Origin: Candidatus Fonsibacter ubiquis
GTDB lineage: Bacteria > Pseudomonadota > Alphaproteobacteria > Pelagibacterales > Pelagibacteraceae
Direction of reading: 5' to 3'
DNA: 64,000 nt
Assembly (NCBI RefSeq): GCF_002688585.1
Contig: NZ_CP024034.1
Coordinates: 673,501 to 737,500, forward strand
Under the pieces are notes generated by a model. The model searched no databases. It had not been told where the DNA came from and worked only from the letters and a program-made list of their open reading frames with translations. Shown one piece after another: positions 1-9,761 of this stretch. Numbering within the stretch: position 1 is the stretch's first letter; the number at the start of each line of letters is the position of its first letter. A program made the translations under genes and the position numbers.

Positions 1-385
1 TGATACTGTTGCACAAGGCTTTGGATCTTTGGGGTTAATGACAAGTGTATTAATGACTCCTGATGGTAAAACTGTTGAAGCAGAAGCAGCTCACGGAACT
101 GTGACAAGGCACTTTAGAGAACATCAAAAAGGTAAACAAACTTCTACTAACCCAATAGCTTCTATCTTTGCTTGGACTCGGGGACTTTCCCACAGAGGAA
201 AGTTAGATGATAATAATGAATTAATAAAGTTTTCTAACACTCTAGAAAAAGTTTGTATTGAGAGTGTTGAAAATGGATATATGACAAAAGATCTTGCTAT
301 ATTAATTAATAAAGACGCAAAATTTCAAACAACAACTGAATTTTTAGAAACTATAAATTCAAATTTAAAAAAGAAATTAAATTAA
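1..385 (+). CDS. icd: Isocitrate dehydrogenase, NADP-type (3' part)
   Basis: This is the C-terminal part of isocitrate dehydrogenase, the TCA enzyme that converts isocitrate to 2-oxoglutarate and CO2. The gene runs in from outside the window; the first complete codon is at base 2. The visible segment has the cofactor-region motif [11 protein letters not shown], typical of the eukaryote-like NADP-dependent subfamily, followed by [14 protein letters not shown] and a helical tail ending in Lys/Leu/Asn. The stop codon overlaps the stop of the convergent alaS gene in a shared TTAA at 382-385. The internal TTG at 29 is not a real start because the frame stays open and homologous to the window edge. 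Confidence 0.93.
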   Translation, partial: DTVAQGFGSLGLMTSVLMTPDGKTVEAEAAHGTVTRHFREHQKGKQTSTNPIASIFAWTRGLSHRGKLDDNNELIKFSNTLEKVCIESVENGYMTKDLAILINKDAKFQTTTEFLETINSNLKKKLN

Positions 386-3060
386 TTAATTTTTTTTAAA
401 ATTTCTTCGAAAGAACTTTCAATTTTTGATATATCAGAGCCACCGCTAGCTTGAGCAAAATCTTTTCGTCCTCCACCACCTTTGCTACCTAAAATTAATC
501 CTATTTCCTTAGCTATTTTTGAAGCATCATATTCATTTACTAAATCATTGGTAATTCCTACTGCAACTGTAATTTTTTCATTATTTATGGAATATAAAAT
601 TATAATTTTTTTATTTAATTGTTTTTTTTGATCTTCAATTAAATTTTGAATTCTTTTTACAGGATAATTAAATATTTTTTGAAACCTAATGCTAATTTTA
701 TAGTGATGAATATCTTTGATTATATTTTTACTTTTATCTAATAAAATATTTTTAACCTCTAAATCCTCTAAAATTTTTTTTAAAATACTAATTCTTGTTA
801 AAATATTTTCCTCTTTAACTTCTTTAATATTACCCCCTAATCCTTTTATCTTTATTTCTAATTCATTAACTTGATCTAATTTATTTTTATTAAACTCATC
901 TTGCTCATTTTCTTTGTTTTTCAAATATTCTGCTAATTGCTGGTCTCTTAAAGCCTCAACTCTCCTTACACCGGCTGCAACGGCTGACTGACTTACGACT
1001 AAAAATTTTCCGATCTCTTTTGTATTTTTTACATGTGTTCCACCACATAGTTCTATTGAAAAAACTTTATTGCCGTCTGTACCCATGGTTAAAACTCTAA
1101 CCTCCTCGCCATATTTTTCTCCAAATAATGCCAGTGCTCCTTCTGCCACTGCTGCTTTTGGTGTCATAAGTCTTGTTTGAACATCTGATTTTTGTTCAAT
1201 AATTTTATTTACGCAATTATTGATATTGATCATTTCATCATCAGAAATTGGTTTATTATGACTAAAATCAAAACGTAATCTATCTGGACCAACGTATGAT
1301 CCCTTTTGAACAACATGCTTCCCAAGGGTTCTTCTTAACGACTCATGAAGCAAATGTGTTGCTGAATGATAGGCGCGTATATTTTGTCTTTTTAATGAGT
1401 CTATTTTAAGATTTACATTATCACCTTTTTTTATTTCTCCAGAAATGAGTTTTCCAAAATGTATATAAAAATCACCAAACATTTTTTTAGTGTCGATTAC
1501 TTCAAATATAAAATTTTTATTTGATATAATTCCTTTATCTCCTACTTGACCTCCAGACTCACCATAGAATGGCGTTTGGTTTAAAATAAGAGCTAATTCA
1601 GAATTTTTACTTGAACTTTCAATTTCTTTATCATGACTAACAATAGATAAAATTACTCCTTGTGAATTTTCTGAATTGTAACCTAAAAATTCAGTGGGAC
1701 CGTATTTTTCTTTTAGTTCAAACCATATTTTTGATGTCTGGTCAGAGCCAGAACCTTTCCATGAGGCTCTTGCAATTTTTTTACTCTCAGCCATTAAACA
1801 GTTAAACTTAATTTCATCAACAGATATTTTTTTATCTTTTAAAAAATCTTGGGTAAGATCCAAAGGAAAGCCATAGGTATCATATAATTTAAAGGCTATA
1901 TCTCCTGAAAGCTTATTATTTGTTACTTTATTAATTTCTGTATTTAGAATTTTCATTCCATTTTTTAGCATTATAGAAAATCTTTCCTCCTCTAACTTTA
2001 AATTTTCAGTTATTAAAGAATCAGCTCTTTTAAGTTCAGAGTACTCTGAACTCATTTCCGATATAAGCGTTGGAAGAATTTTATAAAGAACAGGCAAATC
2101 TGAACCTAAAGTAAATGCATGTCGCATAGCTCTGCGCATGATTCTTCTAAGTACATATCCCCTGCCCTCGTTTGATGGCAAAACTCCATCTGCAATTAAA
2201 AATGCAGTTGCTCTCAAATGATCAGCTATTACTCGATAACTTGAAATATTTTTATCTGAAACTTTTTTATTAATAAAATTTTCTGCCGACTTTATTATAT
2301 TTTTAAATAAATCTATCTGATAATTATCATGTGTGCCTTGTAGAACTGCTGCAATTCTTTCAAGTCCCATTCCTGTATCCACAGATGGTTTAGGTAAATT
2401 TACTCTTCTATCTTTAGAAATTTGTTCAAATTGCATAAAAACAAGATTCCAGATTTCTACAAATCTATTTCCATCTTGATCTATGGAGCCTGGTGGACCC
2501 CCTTTAAGATGATCCCCATGATCATAAAAAATCTCAGAACATGGACCACATGGTCCTGTGTCACCCATTGACCAGAAATTATCATTAGTTTTAATTCTTA
2601 TAATTCGACTATCGTGTAACCCAGAGATTTTTTTCCAAAAATTAAATGCTTCATCATCTTCATGAAAAACCGTGACTGTTAATTTTTCTTTTGAAATTCC
2701 ATAATCTTTTGTGATCAATTCCCATGCAAATTTGATTGCTGTTTCCTTAAAATAATCCCCAAATGAAAAATTTCCTAACATCTCAAAAAAAGTATGATGT
2801 CTTGGAGTGTATCCGACATTTTCTAAATCATTATGTTTCCCTCCAGCCCTCACACACTTCTGAGATGTTGTTGCTCTTTTAAAAGGAACCTTTTCTAAAC
2901 CTGTAAAAACATTTTTAAACTGAACCATTCCTGAATTTGTAAACATTAATGTTGGATCGTTTTGGGGAACTAAAGGACTAGAATCGACGATTTGATGCGA
3001 ATTTTTTAAAAAAAAATTCTTAAACGCACTTCTGCATTCTGAAACTGTTTTTGTACCCAT
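382..3060 (-). CDS. alaS: Alanyl-tRNA synthetase
   Basis: Charges tRNA-Ala with alanine in the cytoplasm. The 892-residue length is normal for a full bacterial AlaRS. The N-terminal class II catalytic core is present ([19 protein letters not shown] near residues 87-105, then [13 protein letters not shown]). The editing domain has its zinc-binding HxxxH in SATHLLHE (about residue 567) and CGGTH (about residue 673). The C-terminal C-Ala domain ends with the glycine-rich [17 protein letters not shown] segment. It follows recA on the same strand after about 100 bases containing a hairpin, so it probably has its own promoter. Its stop overlaps icd. Confidence 0.98.
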   Translation of the reverse strand: MGTKTVSECRSAFKNFFLKNSHQIVDSSPLVPQNDPTLMFTNSGMVQFKNVFTGLEKVPFKRATTSQKCVRAGGKHNDLENVGYTPRHHTFFEMLGNFSFGDYFKETAIKFAWELITKDYGISKEKLTVTVFHEDDEAFNFWKKISGLHDSRIIRIKTNDNFWSMGDTGPCGPCSEIFYDHGDHLKGGPPGSIDQDGNRFVEIWNLVFMQFEQISKDRRVNLPKPSVDTGMGLERIAAVLQGTHDNYQIDLFKNIIKSAENFINKKVSDKNISSYRVIADHLRATAFLIADGVLPSNEGRGYVLRRIMRRAMRHAFTLGSDLPVLYKILPTLISEMSSEYSELKRADSLITENLKLEEERFSIMLKNGMKILNTEINKVTNNKLSGDIAFKLYDTYGFPLDLTQDFLKDKKISVDEIKFNCLMAESKKIARASWKGSGSDQTSKIWFELKEKYGPTEFLGYNSENSQGVILSIVSHDKEIESSSKNSELALILNQTPFYGESGGQVGDKGIISNKNFIFEVIDTKKMFGDFYIHFGKLISGEIKKGDNVNLKIDSLKRQNIRAYHSATHLLHESLRRTLGKHVVQKGSYVGPDRLRFDFSHNKPISDDEMININNCVNKIIEQKSDVQTRLMTPKAAVAEGALALFGEKYGEEVRVLTMGTDGNKVFSIELCGGTHVKNTKEIGKFLVVSQSAVAAGVRRVEALRDQQLAEYLKNKENEQDEFNKNKLDQVNELEIKIKGLGGNIKEVKEENILTRISILKKILEDLEVKNILLDKSKNIIKDIHHYKISIRFQKIFNYPVKRIQNLIEDQKKQLNKKIIILYSINNEKITVAVGITNDLVNEYDASKIAKEIGLILGSKGGGGRKDFAQASGGSDISKIESSFEEILKKIN

Positions 3061-3103
3061 TACACTTATAGATACAACTTTTTATATATATGTCTAGAAT
3101 GCT

Positions 3104-3128
3104 AAGGCGCTTTTTTTAAAAGCGCCTT
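3104..3128 (-). terminator. Hairpin between recA and alaS
   Basis: An 11-bp perfect inverted repeat (AAGGCGCTTTT / AAAAGCGCCTT) with a 3-base loop sits 35 bases after the recA stop. It is GC-rich against an AT-rich background. The clear run of T follows the stem on the plus strand, while on the minus strand, the direction of recA, the T residues are inside the stem. It is most simply the recA terminator or 3'-end-stabilising hairpin, but the polarity is not ideal. Confidence 0.6.
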
Positions 3129-3162
3129 TTTAACGTATTAGGAATATTTATATTTAAATTTA

Positions 3163-4257
3163 CTAAACTTGGTTGTCTTCTTTTTCTTCTGGAAGATTTT
3201 CAGAGTGATCACTTAATTTTTCAGAAATCAGTTTAGCATTTGTTCTGACTGCCATTTCAATCTCAGCTGCAATCTTTGGATTTAACTTTAGGTATTGTTT
3301 AACATTGTCCCTTCCTTGTCCTATTTTTTCTCCTTTGTAGGAATACCAAGCTCCAGCTTTTTCTATAATATTTGCTTTTGCCGCTAAATCCACAACCTCT
3401 CCCATTTTGCTAATACCTTCTCCATACATGATATCAAACTCTACTACTTTAAATGGAGGAGCAACTTTATTTTTTACAACCTTAACTCGTGTTTGGTTGC
3501 CAATTATTTCTTCTTTATCCTTTATTGCTCCTATTCTTCTAATATCAAGTCTTACAGATGAATAAAATTTAAGTGCATTTCCTCCGGCAGTTGTTTCTGG
3601 ACTACCGAACATAACTCCTATCTTCATTCTTATTTGATTTATAAAAATGATCATAGTGTTTGTTTTAGAAACAGATCCAGTCAATTTTCTTAAGGCCTGA
3701 CTCATTAATCGTGCTTGTAAACCCATATGATGATCACCCATCTCTCCTTCTAACTCTGCTCTTGGAGTTAAAGCGGCGACAGAATCTACAACTAGAACAG
3801 AAATAGATCCTGATCTAACTAAAGTATCTGCGATCTCAAGGGCTTGTTCCCCTGTATCTGGTTGAGAAATTAATAATTCAGTAGTGTTAACCCCTAATTT
3901 TTTCGCGTAAACAGGGTCAAGAGCGTGCTCCGCATCTATAAATGCACATATTCCACCTTTTTTTTGTGCCTCAGCAATAACTTGTAAAGACAACGTAGTT
4001 TTTCCTGATGACTCCGGTCCATAAATTTCTACAATTCTACTTTTTGGAAGTCCTCCAATTCCAAGTGCAAGATCTAATCCTAATGATCCAGTTGATATAG
4101 ATTCTATATCTAGGACTCTAGACTGCCCTAATCTCATTACAGAACCTTTTCCGTAATTTTGATCTATTTGACTTATCGCAGCGTCTAAAGCTTTTTGCTT
4201 TTCTTTTTTATCTTCAGTCTTTTCAGTATTTACAACTTTTAGAGTATTTTTAGTCAT
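3163..4257 (-). CDS. recA: Recombinase RecA
   Basis: Strand-exchange ATPase for homologous recombination and SOS co-protease. The 364-residue length is normal. The Walker A motif GPESSGKTT is near residue 80, followed by [10 protein letters not shown], the loop regions [14 protein letters not shown] and [18 protein letters not shown], and an acidic C-terminal tail ending EEKEDNQV. The start is supported by an AAGGAAAAA ribosome-binding stretch directly upstream. A near-match to the alphaproteobacterial LexA box lies 50-64 bases upstream, which suggests SOS control if LexA is present elsewhere in the genome. Confidence 0.99.
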   Translation of the reverse strand: MTKNTLKVVNTEKTEDKKEKQKALDAAISQIDQNYGKGSVMRLGQSRVLDIESISTGSLGLDLALGIGGLPKSRIVEIYGPESSGKTTLSLQVIAEAQKKGGICAFIDAEHALDPVYAKKLGVNTTELLISQPDTGEQALEIADTLVRSGSISVLVVDSVAALTPRAELEGEMGDHHMGLQARLMSQALRKLTGSVSKTNTMIIFINQIRMKIGVMFGSPETTAGGNALKFYSSVRLDIRRIGAIKDKEEIIGNQTRVKVVKNKVAPPFKVVEFDIMYGEGISKMGEVVDLAAKANIIEKAGAWYSYKGEKIGQGRDNVKQYLKLNPKIAAEIEMAVRTNAKLISEKLSDHSENLPEEKEDNQV

Positions 4258-4306
4258 TTTTTTCCTTTTTAATTTATTTATTGTCTAACGACTCAATAAA
4301 ATAAAT

Positions 4307-4321
4307 GTACACATTTTGTTC
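4307..4321 (-). promoter_or_regulatory. Candidate LexA operator upstream of recA
   Basis: The plus strand reads GTAC-N7-GTTC, that is GAAC-N7-GTAC in the recA direction. The known alphaproteobacterial LexA site is GTTC-N7-GTTC, so seven of eight fixed bases match with exact spacing. The site lies just downstream of a TTGAAT that could be a -35 element, a sensible place for a repressor. Assignment is by consensus only. Confidence 0.4.
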
Positions 4322-4368
4322 TTTTATTCAATTATATTATTAAGTATATGAAATATATGGTTTTTTTA

Positions 4369-5715
4369 CTAAAAAATATGTCTTATCCAGCTCTTATTTG
4401 GATAATCGTTAGGATCATATAATTTTGTCTCTAAAGCTAAATTTTTTGCTGTCAGCCCACCTGTGGAAGATAAAAGTTTAAATTGAGAAACAATTCTATC
4501 TTTATCTGAGATTGCATTATTTACCCTTGATTCAAGTAGTGTCGATCGCGAAGTAATAACATCTAATGTAGATCTTGATCCAGATTCATACTCTTGAATA
4601 ATTCCCTCATAAGCAATCTCGGATGCTTTTACTCTTAACTTTGTTAGCTCAGCATTACTTATGGAAAGTCTATAATTTGACCATGCCGAATAAGAGTCTC
4701 TGTCCACAACATTTTTAGAATTTTGCAGATCTAATTCAGCACTATCTAATAAAGATTTCTTTTGAATGATTAATGAAGTCTGTTTTCCTCCTTGATAAAG
4801 AGGAATTGAAGCTTGAGCTTTTGCAACTGATTGCTTTGTTTTATCTACGCTTGAACTGTAGCCATCATAATCAGTAATTCCTAATGACAAACTAAAAGTT
4901 GGAGAAAGTTCAGCTATAGCTATTTTATGCTCGTCTTCTGCTTTTTTTAGAGAAAACTCTGAAATTTTTAAAATAGGATTATCTTTTTGTGCTGATACCG
5001 AAGTTTCTTCCAAAGACTTAGGTAAGTTTAAATTTAGATTATTTATTTCCTGTAAATCTACGGGATCATATCCAATTACATTCTTAAAATTTTTTTTAGC
5101 TATTAACAATTCATTTTCGGCATTTAATAGGTTAGACTGTGCTGCTGCTAATGAACTCTCTGATTGTGCTAAATCTGAAATTGTAATTATCCCACGTTCC
5201 AATCTACTTTTGTCTAATTCAACTTGTTTTTCGGAAAGATCTAAATTTTCTTTGTTAAAAATTAATTTTTTTTGAGCAAGTAACGTTGAAGCATAGGCTT
5301 CGACAGCTTCAAGAAGAATATCTTGTTCAACTTTTTTTAAAGTATATCTAGCAATTTCTACTGAATTTTTTTCTTTTTGATAATTATACATATCATCAAA
5401 ATTAAATAGCTTTTGTTCAATTGTAATTGATTTAGCTGTAGTTTGTGCGTTAGTAGAGGGAGAAGGTGATCCTGTTGAAGTTGTTATTTTAGAACTATCG
5501 GTATCACTTTTATAGGCTGATATTGTTACAGTCGGTTTAAATGCACTAAATGCTTGTACTAGATTTTCATCAACAGCCTTGGTTCTTTCTCTTTCTGCAT
5601 TAAGTTTTGGATTATTTAGATAAGCTGATATCAAAGACTTGTTAATATTTTCAGCAGAATAAGCACTTGTACTTATAAAAAAAATTAATAAACAAAATTT
5701 TTTAAAAAAACCCAT
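4369..5715 (-). CDS. TolC family outer membrane channel
   Basis: Outer-membrane efflux or type I secretion channel. The N-terminus has a signal peptide (KKFCLLIFFISTSAYSAEN) and the body carries the two long helical repeats of the family, with the characteristic NPKLNAERE and DNPILKISE segments starting each half. The 448-residue length is typical. It begins immediately after the stop of the upstream glycerate-kinase-like gene with no spacer, so the two are probably cotranscribed. No inner-membrane or periplasmic efflux partner is encoded nearby, so the exported substrate cannot be inferred. Confidence 0.9.
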   Translation of the reverse strand: MGFFKKFCLLIFFISTSAYSAENINKSLISAYLNNPKLNAERERTKAVDENLVQAFSAFKPTVTISAYKSDTDSSKITTSTGSPSPSTNAQTTAKSITIEQKLFNFDDMYNYQKEKNSVEIARYTLKKVEQDILLEAVEAYASTLLAQKKLIFNKENLDLSEKQVELDKSRLERGIITISDLAQSESSLAAAQSNLLNAENELLIAKKNFKNVIGYDPVDLQEINNLNLNLPKSLEETSVSAQKDNPILKISEFSLKKAEDEHKIAIAELSPTFSLSLGITDYDGYSSSVDKTKQSVAKAQASIPLYQGGKQTSLIIQKKSLLDSAELDLQNSKNVVDRDSYSAWSNYRLSISNAELTKLRVKASEIAYEGIIQEYESGSRSTLDVITSRSTLLESRVNNAISDKDRIVSQFKLLSSTGGLTAKNLALETKLYDPNDYPNKSWIRHIF

Positions 5716-6624
5716 CTAATTTAATATAATTTTTTTAGGTTGATGATTTGAACTAATAGGCACAATTATATCAGCAAATTTAGGCATATCTATGAGCATC
5801 TTTTTAGTTATTCTCTCATAAAACATTATAAATCTTTTAATTTCACTCTCTGTCATTATTTTTAATTTATTTTGAGACATATTTTTTTTTGAATAAGCTA
5901 ATTTTTTCTCTTGTAAACCTCTCCATGCCAAAACTTTGTTGAAATTAGGCACTTTTAAGTAAATCATTAAATCAATGAATGAAAATAATTCTTTGTAATC
6001 AGTCTTTAAATGCTGATTCACTTTAAGTCTCCATTTGCAATTTTTATCTTCTATTGCTTCTAATTTATTAATTGGTTTATTTAAATTATCTAAATTTTTT
6101 TCAGGTCTTGCTCCGACGCACCACCCTTCTAATATAAAGATATCAACTTTTTTTTGCAAATAATGCCATTTACTTTTCGGAAGTCTGTCATCAATAGATT
6201 TATCAAATTTTGGAATTAAATAAGATTTATTAAATTTATTATTCTTAAGTATTTTAAAAAAGATATTTAAAAATTTAACATCATGCGTTCCTGGAACTCC
6301 CCTTGTAATAAATAGTTTATTTATTTTTTTTGATATTCTAAATCTTTCTTTTTTTGTCTTATAAATATCATCAATAGAGATTGCAGCCGTTTTTAAATTA
6401 TATTTATTTTCTAGAATTAATTTTAAAAAATGTGCGAATGTTGTTTTGCCTGATCCTTGCCCACCTGCTAAACCAATAATTAAAGGCTTTCCTAAAAGAA
6501 CTTTTTTTAAAAAAATTAACTCTGAAATTTTTAAATAAATTAAATTGAAACTTTTACTTAAATTTTCTTTTATAAAAAAGGAATTTTTTAATTTATTAAG
6601 CTTATTAACTAAACTTTCTTTCAT
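5716..6624 (-). CDS. P-loop kinase, probable D-glycerate 3-kinase
   Basis: Probable ATP-dependent kinase of the phosphoribulokinase/uridine-kinase fold, closest to the plant-type glycerate kinase (GLYK) and yeast Tda10 group. The sequence shows the Walker A motif GLAGGQGSGKTT at residues 51-62, the AISIDDIY strand with its aspartates, and the family-specific TRGVPGTHD motif at residues 107-115. FILEGWCVGARP follows, and WRGLQEKKL lies near the C-terminus. Glycerate 3-phosphorylation would connect glyoxylate and serine metabolism to glycolysis. The residue pattern supports the fold and subgroup; the substrate is inferred. It lies 10 bases after the DsbA-fold isomerase gene and abuts the TolC gene. 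Confidence 0.75.
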   Translation of the reverse strand: MKESLVNKLNKLKNSFFIKENLSKSFNLIYLKISELIFLKKVLLGKPLIIGLAGGQGSGKTTFAHFLKLILENKYNLKTAAISIDDIYKTKKERFRISKKINKLFITRGVPGTHDVKFLNIFFKILKNNKFNKSYLIPKFDKSIDDRLPKSKWHYLQKKVDIFILEGWCVGARPEKNLDNLNKPINKLEAIEDKNCKWRLKVNQHLKTDYKELFSFIDLMIYLKVPNFNKVLAWRGLQEKKLAYSKKNMSQNKLKIMTESEIKRFIMFYERITKKMLIDMPKFADIIVPISSNHQPKKIILN

Positions 6625-6634
6625 GAAAAGAAAT

Positions 6635-7234
6635 TTAATTTTTTTTCAATGAATACTCTAATAGTTCTAATCTATCCTGTCCCCAAAAAATTTCATTATT
6701 ATAAACATAACTTGGAACTCCGAATATATTCATATTGATAGCTTCTTGCGTATTAGCCTCATAAATTTTTTTAATTTTATCAGATGTAGCTAATTTATTT
6801 AATTCTTCAAAACTAATTTTTAGATCATCTGCTATTAATTTTAGAGTGTCTATATTTGAAATGTCATTTTCTTTTACCCATAAATGCTCTAACACTTTTG
6901 AACTGAAGTCCATATTAATTCCCATATCTATACTTGCTAAACAAAAAAGAGCAGGCAAATGAGGATCTTTGGGAGGAAAAAATTTTGGTTTTTGATTAAT
7001 TTTTATATTTAAAAACTCTCCCCACCTTTTTAATTCTAATAATCTATAATTTTGTCTTGAAATATGTCTTTGTGGTACAGGAGTTCCGCCTGTAGCAACA
7101 AAAACTTTTCCAACTAAATCGATTGGTTTTTCAATAATTTGCGCAGAATATTTTTTAGAAATTTCTTTTAACCTTTTAATTCCAAGATACGACCAAGGAG
7201 AAGCAACGCTGTAAAAATATAAAATTTTTTTCAT
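6635..7234 (-). CDS. 2-hydroxychromene-2-carboxylate isomerase family (DsbA fold)
   Basis: A 199-residue protein of the kappa-class GST/DsbA-like thioredoxin fold. The N-terminus FYSVASPWSYLG contains the Ser-Pro-x-Ser motif that replaces CXXC in HCCA isomerases, with serine as the glutathione-interacting residue. GVPSYVYNNEIFWGQDRLELLE at the C-terminus is the typical cis-proline strand and dimer-contact region. HCCA isomerase itself works in naphthalene breakdown, but no such pathway is visible here, so the true substrate is unknown. It heads a leftward group with the glycerate kinase-like and TolC genes, and is divergent from the glutathione transferase gene, which fits a shared glutathione theme. 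Confidence 0.85.
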   Translation of the reverse strand: MKKILYFYSVASPWSYLGIKRLKEISKKYSAQIIEKPIDLVGKVFVATGGTPVPQRHISRQNYRLLELKRWGEFLNIKINQKPKFFPPKDPHLPALFCLASIDMGINMDFSSKVLEHLWVKENDISNIDTLKLIADDLKISFEELNKLATSDKIKKIYEANTQEAINMNIFGVPSYVYNNEIFWGQDRLELLEYSLKKN

Positions 7235-7275
7235 ATATACTTATATAAACGGTTTAAATAAAATAAACAGTTTAT

Positions 7276-7902
7276 ATGATTGAACTATTTTATCACCCAA
7301 CACCTAATGGTAGAAAAATTTCAATTTTATTAGAAGAGCTAGAATTAAAGTATAAACTAACTAAGATTGATATTACTAAAAATGAGCAATTTTCAGAGAA
7401 TTTTTCAAAAATCAGTCCATTAAATAAAATTCCAGTTATAATCGATAATAAAGAGATTGTTTTTGAGTCAGGTGCAATATTAATTTATTTAGCTAAAAAA
7501 AATAATTTTAGATTTTATAATCAAAAATATGAAATTAATATTAATGAATGGTTAATGGTTCAGGTCAGTTTTGTTGGACCTATGTTAGGACAACTTCATT
7601 TCTTTTATAAATTTAATAAGGGTAAAAGTGAATATGCTGAAAATAGATTTTTAGACCTTGCAAAAAAGATTTACGAATATTTAGATATTCAACTAAGTAA
7701 AAATAAATACCTAGCTTGCAATGAATATACAATTGCAGATATCGCAACTTTTCCATGGCTATGTCGACATGAGTGGCATGGAATTGGAATTAAAAAATAT
7801 AAAAATTTATCAAGATGGTATGAAGAAATTTCTAAAAGACCGGCAGTTATAAAAGGTTATGATCCTGAAAATTTAGGAGAAAAAATTCCTATGGTGTCTT
7901 AA
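7276..7902 (+). CDS. Glutathione S-transferase, YfcG-like
   Basis: A cytosolic glutathione transferase of 208 residues. The N-terminal thioredoxin-fold domain has HPTPNGRKISILLEE, with Thr9 and Asn11 at the positions that bind glutathione thiol in the Nu-class enzyme YfcG, and the FESGAILIYLA glutathione-binding segment. The C-terminal helical domain has YTIADIATFPWL, the conserved N-capping region. YfcG-like proteins act as disulfide-bond reductases. It is divergent from the DsbA-fold isomerase gene with about 40 bases between, and its stop shares TTAA with the convergent dksA stop. Confidence 0.9.
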   Translation: MIELFYHPTPNGRKISILLEELELKYKLTKIDITKNEQFSENFSKISPLNKIPVIIDNKEIVFESGAILIYLAKKNNFRFYNQKYEININEWLMVQVSFVGPMLGQLHFFYKFNKGKSEYAENRFLDLAKKIYEYLDIQLSKNKYLACNEYTIADIATFPWLCRHEWHGIGIKKYKNLSRWYEEISKRPAVIKGYDPENLGEKIPMVS

Positions 7903-8315
7903 TTATCTGCAAAAATTTTCTCTTCTCTCTCGTGTCGTTCTTGAGCTTCAACAGTCAAGGTTGCTATTGGTCTAGCCATTAATCTTTTTAAACCTATTTC
8001 CTCACCTGTTTCTTCACAGTAACCGTAGGTATCATCTTTAATTCTTTTAATTGCACTATCTATCTTAGAAATAAGTTTTTTATTTCTATTAACTGTTCTC
8101 ATTTCAATAGCTTTGCCAGTTTGCGAGGTTGCTTGGTCAACAACATCAGCCGAGGTATCATTATCGTCGAGCTCATTAAAAAGTATTTTATCATTCTGTA
8201 AGGCTAATTCTTTTTTCCAATCTTCTAAAGTTCTTCTAAAATATTCTTTGTGTTTGGCGCACATATACTTTTCTTTAGCACTGGGCGTATAGTTTTTAGG
8301 TAATTTTGTAGCCAT
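7899..8315 (-). CDS. dksA: DksA family transcription factor
   Basis: RNA-polymerase secondary-channel regulator that works with ppGpp. The 138-residue protein has the coiled-coil region with ELDDNDTSADVVDQA, including acidic residues of the coiled-coil tip, and the C-terminal globular motif YGYCEETGEEIGLKRLMARP. Only one of the four zinc-ligand cysteines remains; the others are Thr and Ala (CEET and TVEA). Zinc-independent variants of this kind are known in Alphaproteobacteria. It is a single-gene unit, convergent with the glutathione transferase gene and divergent from the glycosyltransferase pair. Confidence 0.93.
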   Translation of the reverse strand: MATKLPKNYTPSAKEKYMCAKHKEYFRRTLEDWKKELALQNDKILFNELDDNDTSADVVDQATSQTGKAIEMRTVNRNKKLISKIDSAIKRIKDDTYGYCEETGEEIGLKRLMARPIATLTVEAQERHEREEKIFADN

Positions 8316-8383
8316 TAGGATTGGGGAATATATGAGGCTTTTTTATAGTGTCAAGTTGCATTGAATCAATTAAATCTTGATTA

Positions 8384-9757
8384 ATGACACAACCCAATAA
8401 AGAAAAAAAAATTTTTTATTTATTGTGTCTCTATCATCTAATTATCTGGACGATCATACCATACCTATCTAATAAAAATTTGCCTTTAGATGTCATTGAA
8501 GCATTGGCCTGGGGACAAAATTTTGATTTAGGATATACAAAACATCCACCATTAAGTGGCTGGATTCCTGGAATGCTTTTTAAATTTTTCGGAAACAAAG
8601 ATTGGGTTTATTATTTATTAAGTCAAATTTTTATAATCGTTTCTTTTATATTTATATGGAAACTTGCATCACTTTTTTTTAAAAAAAAAATTTACGTTCT
8701 TTTATCTTTGCTTTCAATTGAAGGTATTGCTTTTTTTACATTTGAAACACCTCAATTTAACGTTAATATCTGTCAGTTACCACTTTGGATTGGAACTATC
8801 TATTTTTTTCTTAAATCAATTAAAAATAACAAAATTTCTGATTGGATTTTTTTAGGCATCTTCTCTGCGTTTGGATTTTTGACAAAGTATATATTTTTAT
8901 ATTTGTTAACTTCATTATTTTTTTATCTAGTCTTCATTTTAATTAAAAATAAAAAATTTTATTTTAATTTTTTTTATTCTTTATTAACTTTTTTATTAAT
9001 AATATATCCACATTTACAATGGTTATCTCAAAATGATTTTTCTACCATTAATTACGCTCTAAAACGCGGGGGGTTAAATGAACCTAATATTTACAATCAC
9101 TTTTTAAATCCCTTAAAATTTTTAATAACACAAATCATAATCTCGTTCCCTTTTTTTTTATTAATTTGTCTTTTGATAAAAAAAATAAAAATTAGACTGC
9201 CTTTAAAGAATGAAAAATTTATTTTTTTACTGTTTTCTTTTTTACTTCCATTTTTTTTAATTCTGGCAACTTCTATAATTACTGGCTCACGAATAAGAAC
9301 TATGTGGATGATTCCGTTTTATTCTTTAATCGGAATTTTTTTCATCTATTTATATGAAGACTATATAAATTTAAAAAAATTAAAAAATTTTAAAATTTTA
9401 CTAATTATATTCTTAATTTTATCGCCAGCTCTATATTCCTTAAGATCAATATATTTTGATAGCAGAACTGGTTATGAAGGAAAAATAATAGCTTCAGAAA
9501 TTGAAAAAGAATGGAAAACTATTTCTAAAGTTAACATATCTAATGTTGGTTTTTCAGAGTGGTATGCAGGAAATCTTTCCTATCAATTAGCTAATAGACC
9601 AAAGGTTTTTTTAGAGGAGAATAGTGAATTTTATAAAAAACCAGCTGTTATTATTGCAAAAGATGTTGGCCCAAATCTATGTAAAAGAGAAAATATAAAT
9701 ATTAAAAATATATTATATAAAAAAATATATAATCATGATGTATGTTTTGTTTTCTAA
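8384..9757 (+). CDS. Glycosyltransferase family 39-like membrane protein
   Basis: Multi-pass membrane protein of 457 residues resembling ArnT/PMT-type glycosyltransferases that use polyprenyl-phosphate sugars. The first extracytoplasmic loop holds the family motif YTKHPPLSGW (about residues 50-59) after an early Asp-Val-Ile-Glu segment with a potential catalytic acidic residue. About ten hydrophobic helices follow, then a soluble C-terminal domain of about 110 residues. It is followed after four bases by a family 2 glycosyltransferase, the kind of partner that makes polyprenyl-phosphate sugars. Together they probably glycosylate an envelope lipid or polymer; the acceptor is not known. Confidence 0.8.
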   Translation: MTQPNKEKKIFYLLCLYHLIIWTIIPYLSNKNLPLDVIEALAWGQNFDLGYTKHPPLSGWIPGMLFKFFGNKDWVYYLLSQIFIIVSFIFIWKLASLFFKKKIYVLLSLLSIEGIAFFTFETPQFNVNICQLPLWIGTIYFFLKSIKNNKISDWIFLGIFSAFGFLTKYIFLYLLTSLFFYLVFILIKNKKFYFNFFYSLLTFLLIIYPHLQWLSQNDFSTINYALKRGGLNEPNIYNHFLNPLKFLITQIIISFPFFLLICLLIKKIKIRLPLKNEKFIFLLFSFLLPFFLILATSIITGSRIRTMWMIPFYSLIGIFFIYLYEDYINLKKLKNFKILLIIFLILSPALYSLRSIYFDSRTGYEGKIIASEIEKEWKTISKVNISNVGFSEWYAGNLSYQLANRPKVFLEENSEFYKKPAVIIAKDVGPNLCKRENINIKNILYKKIYNHDVCFVF

Positions 9758-9761
9758 ATAA

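Noticed and set aside
29-385. TTG at 29 as a start for a short protein
   Set aside because: The frame continues upstream to the window edge as isocitrate dehydrogenase sequence; the gene is simply cut by the window.
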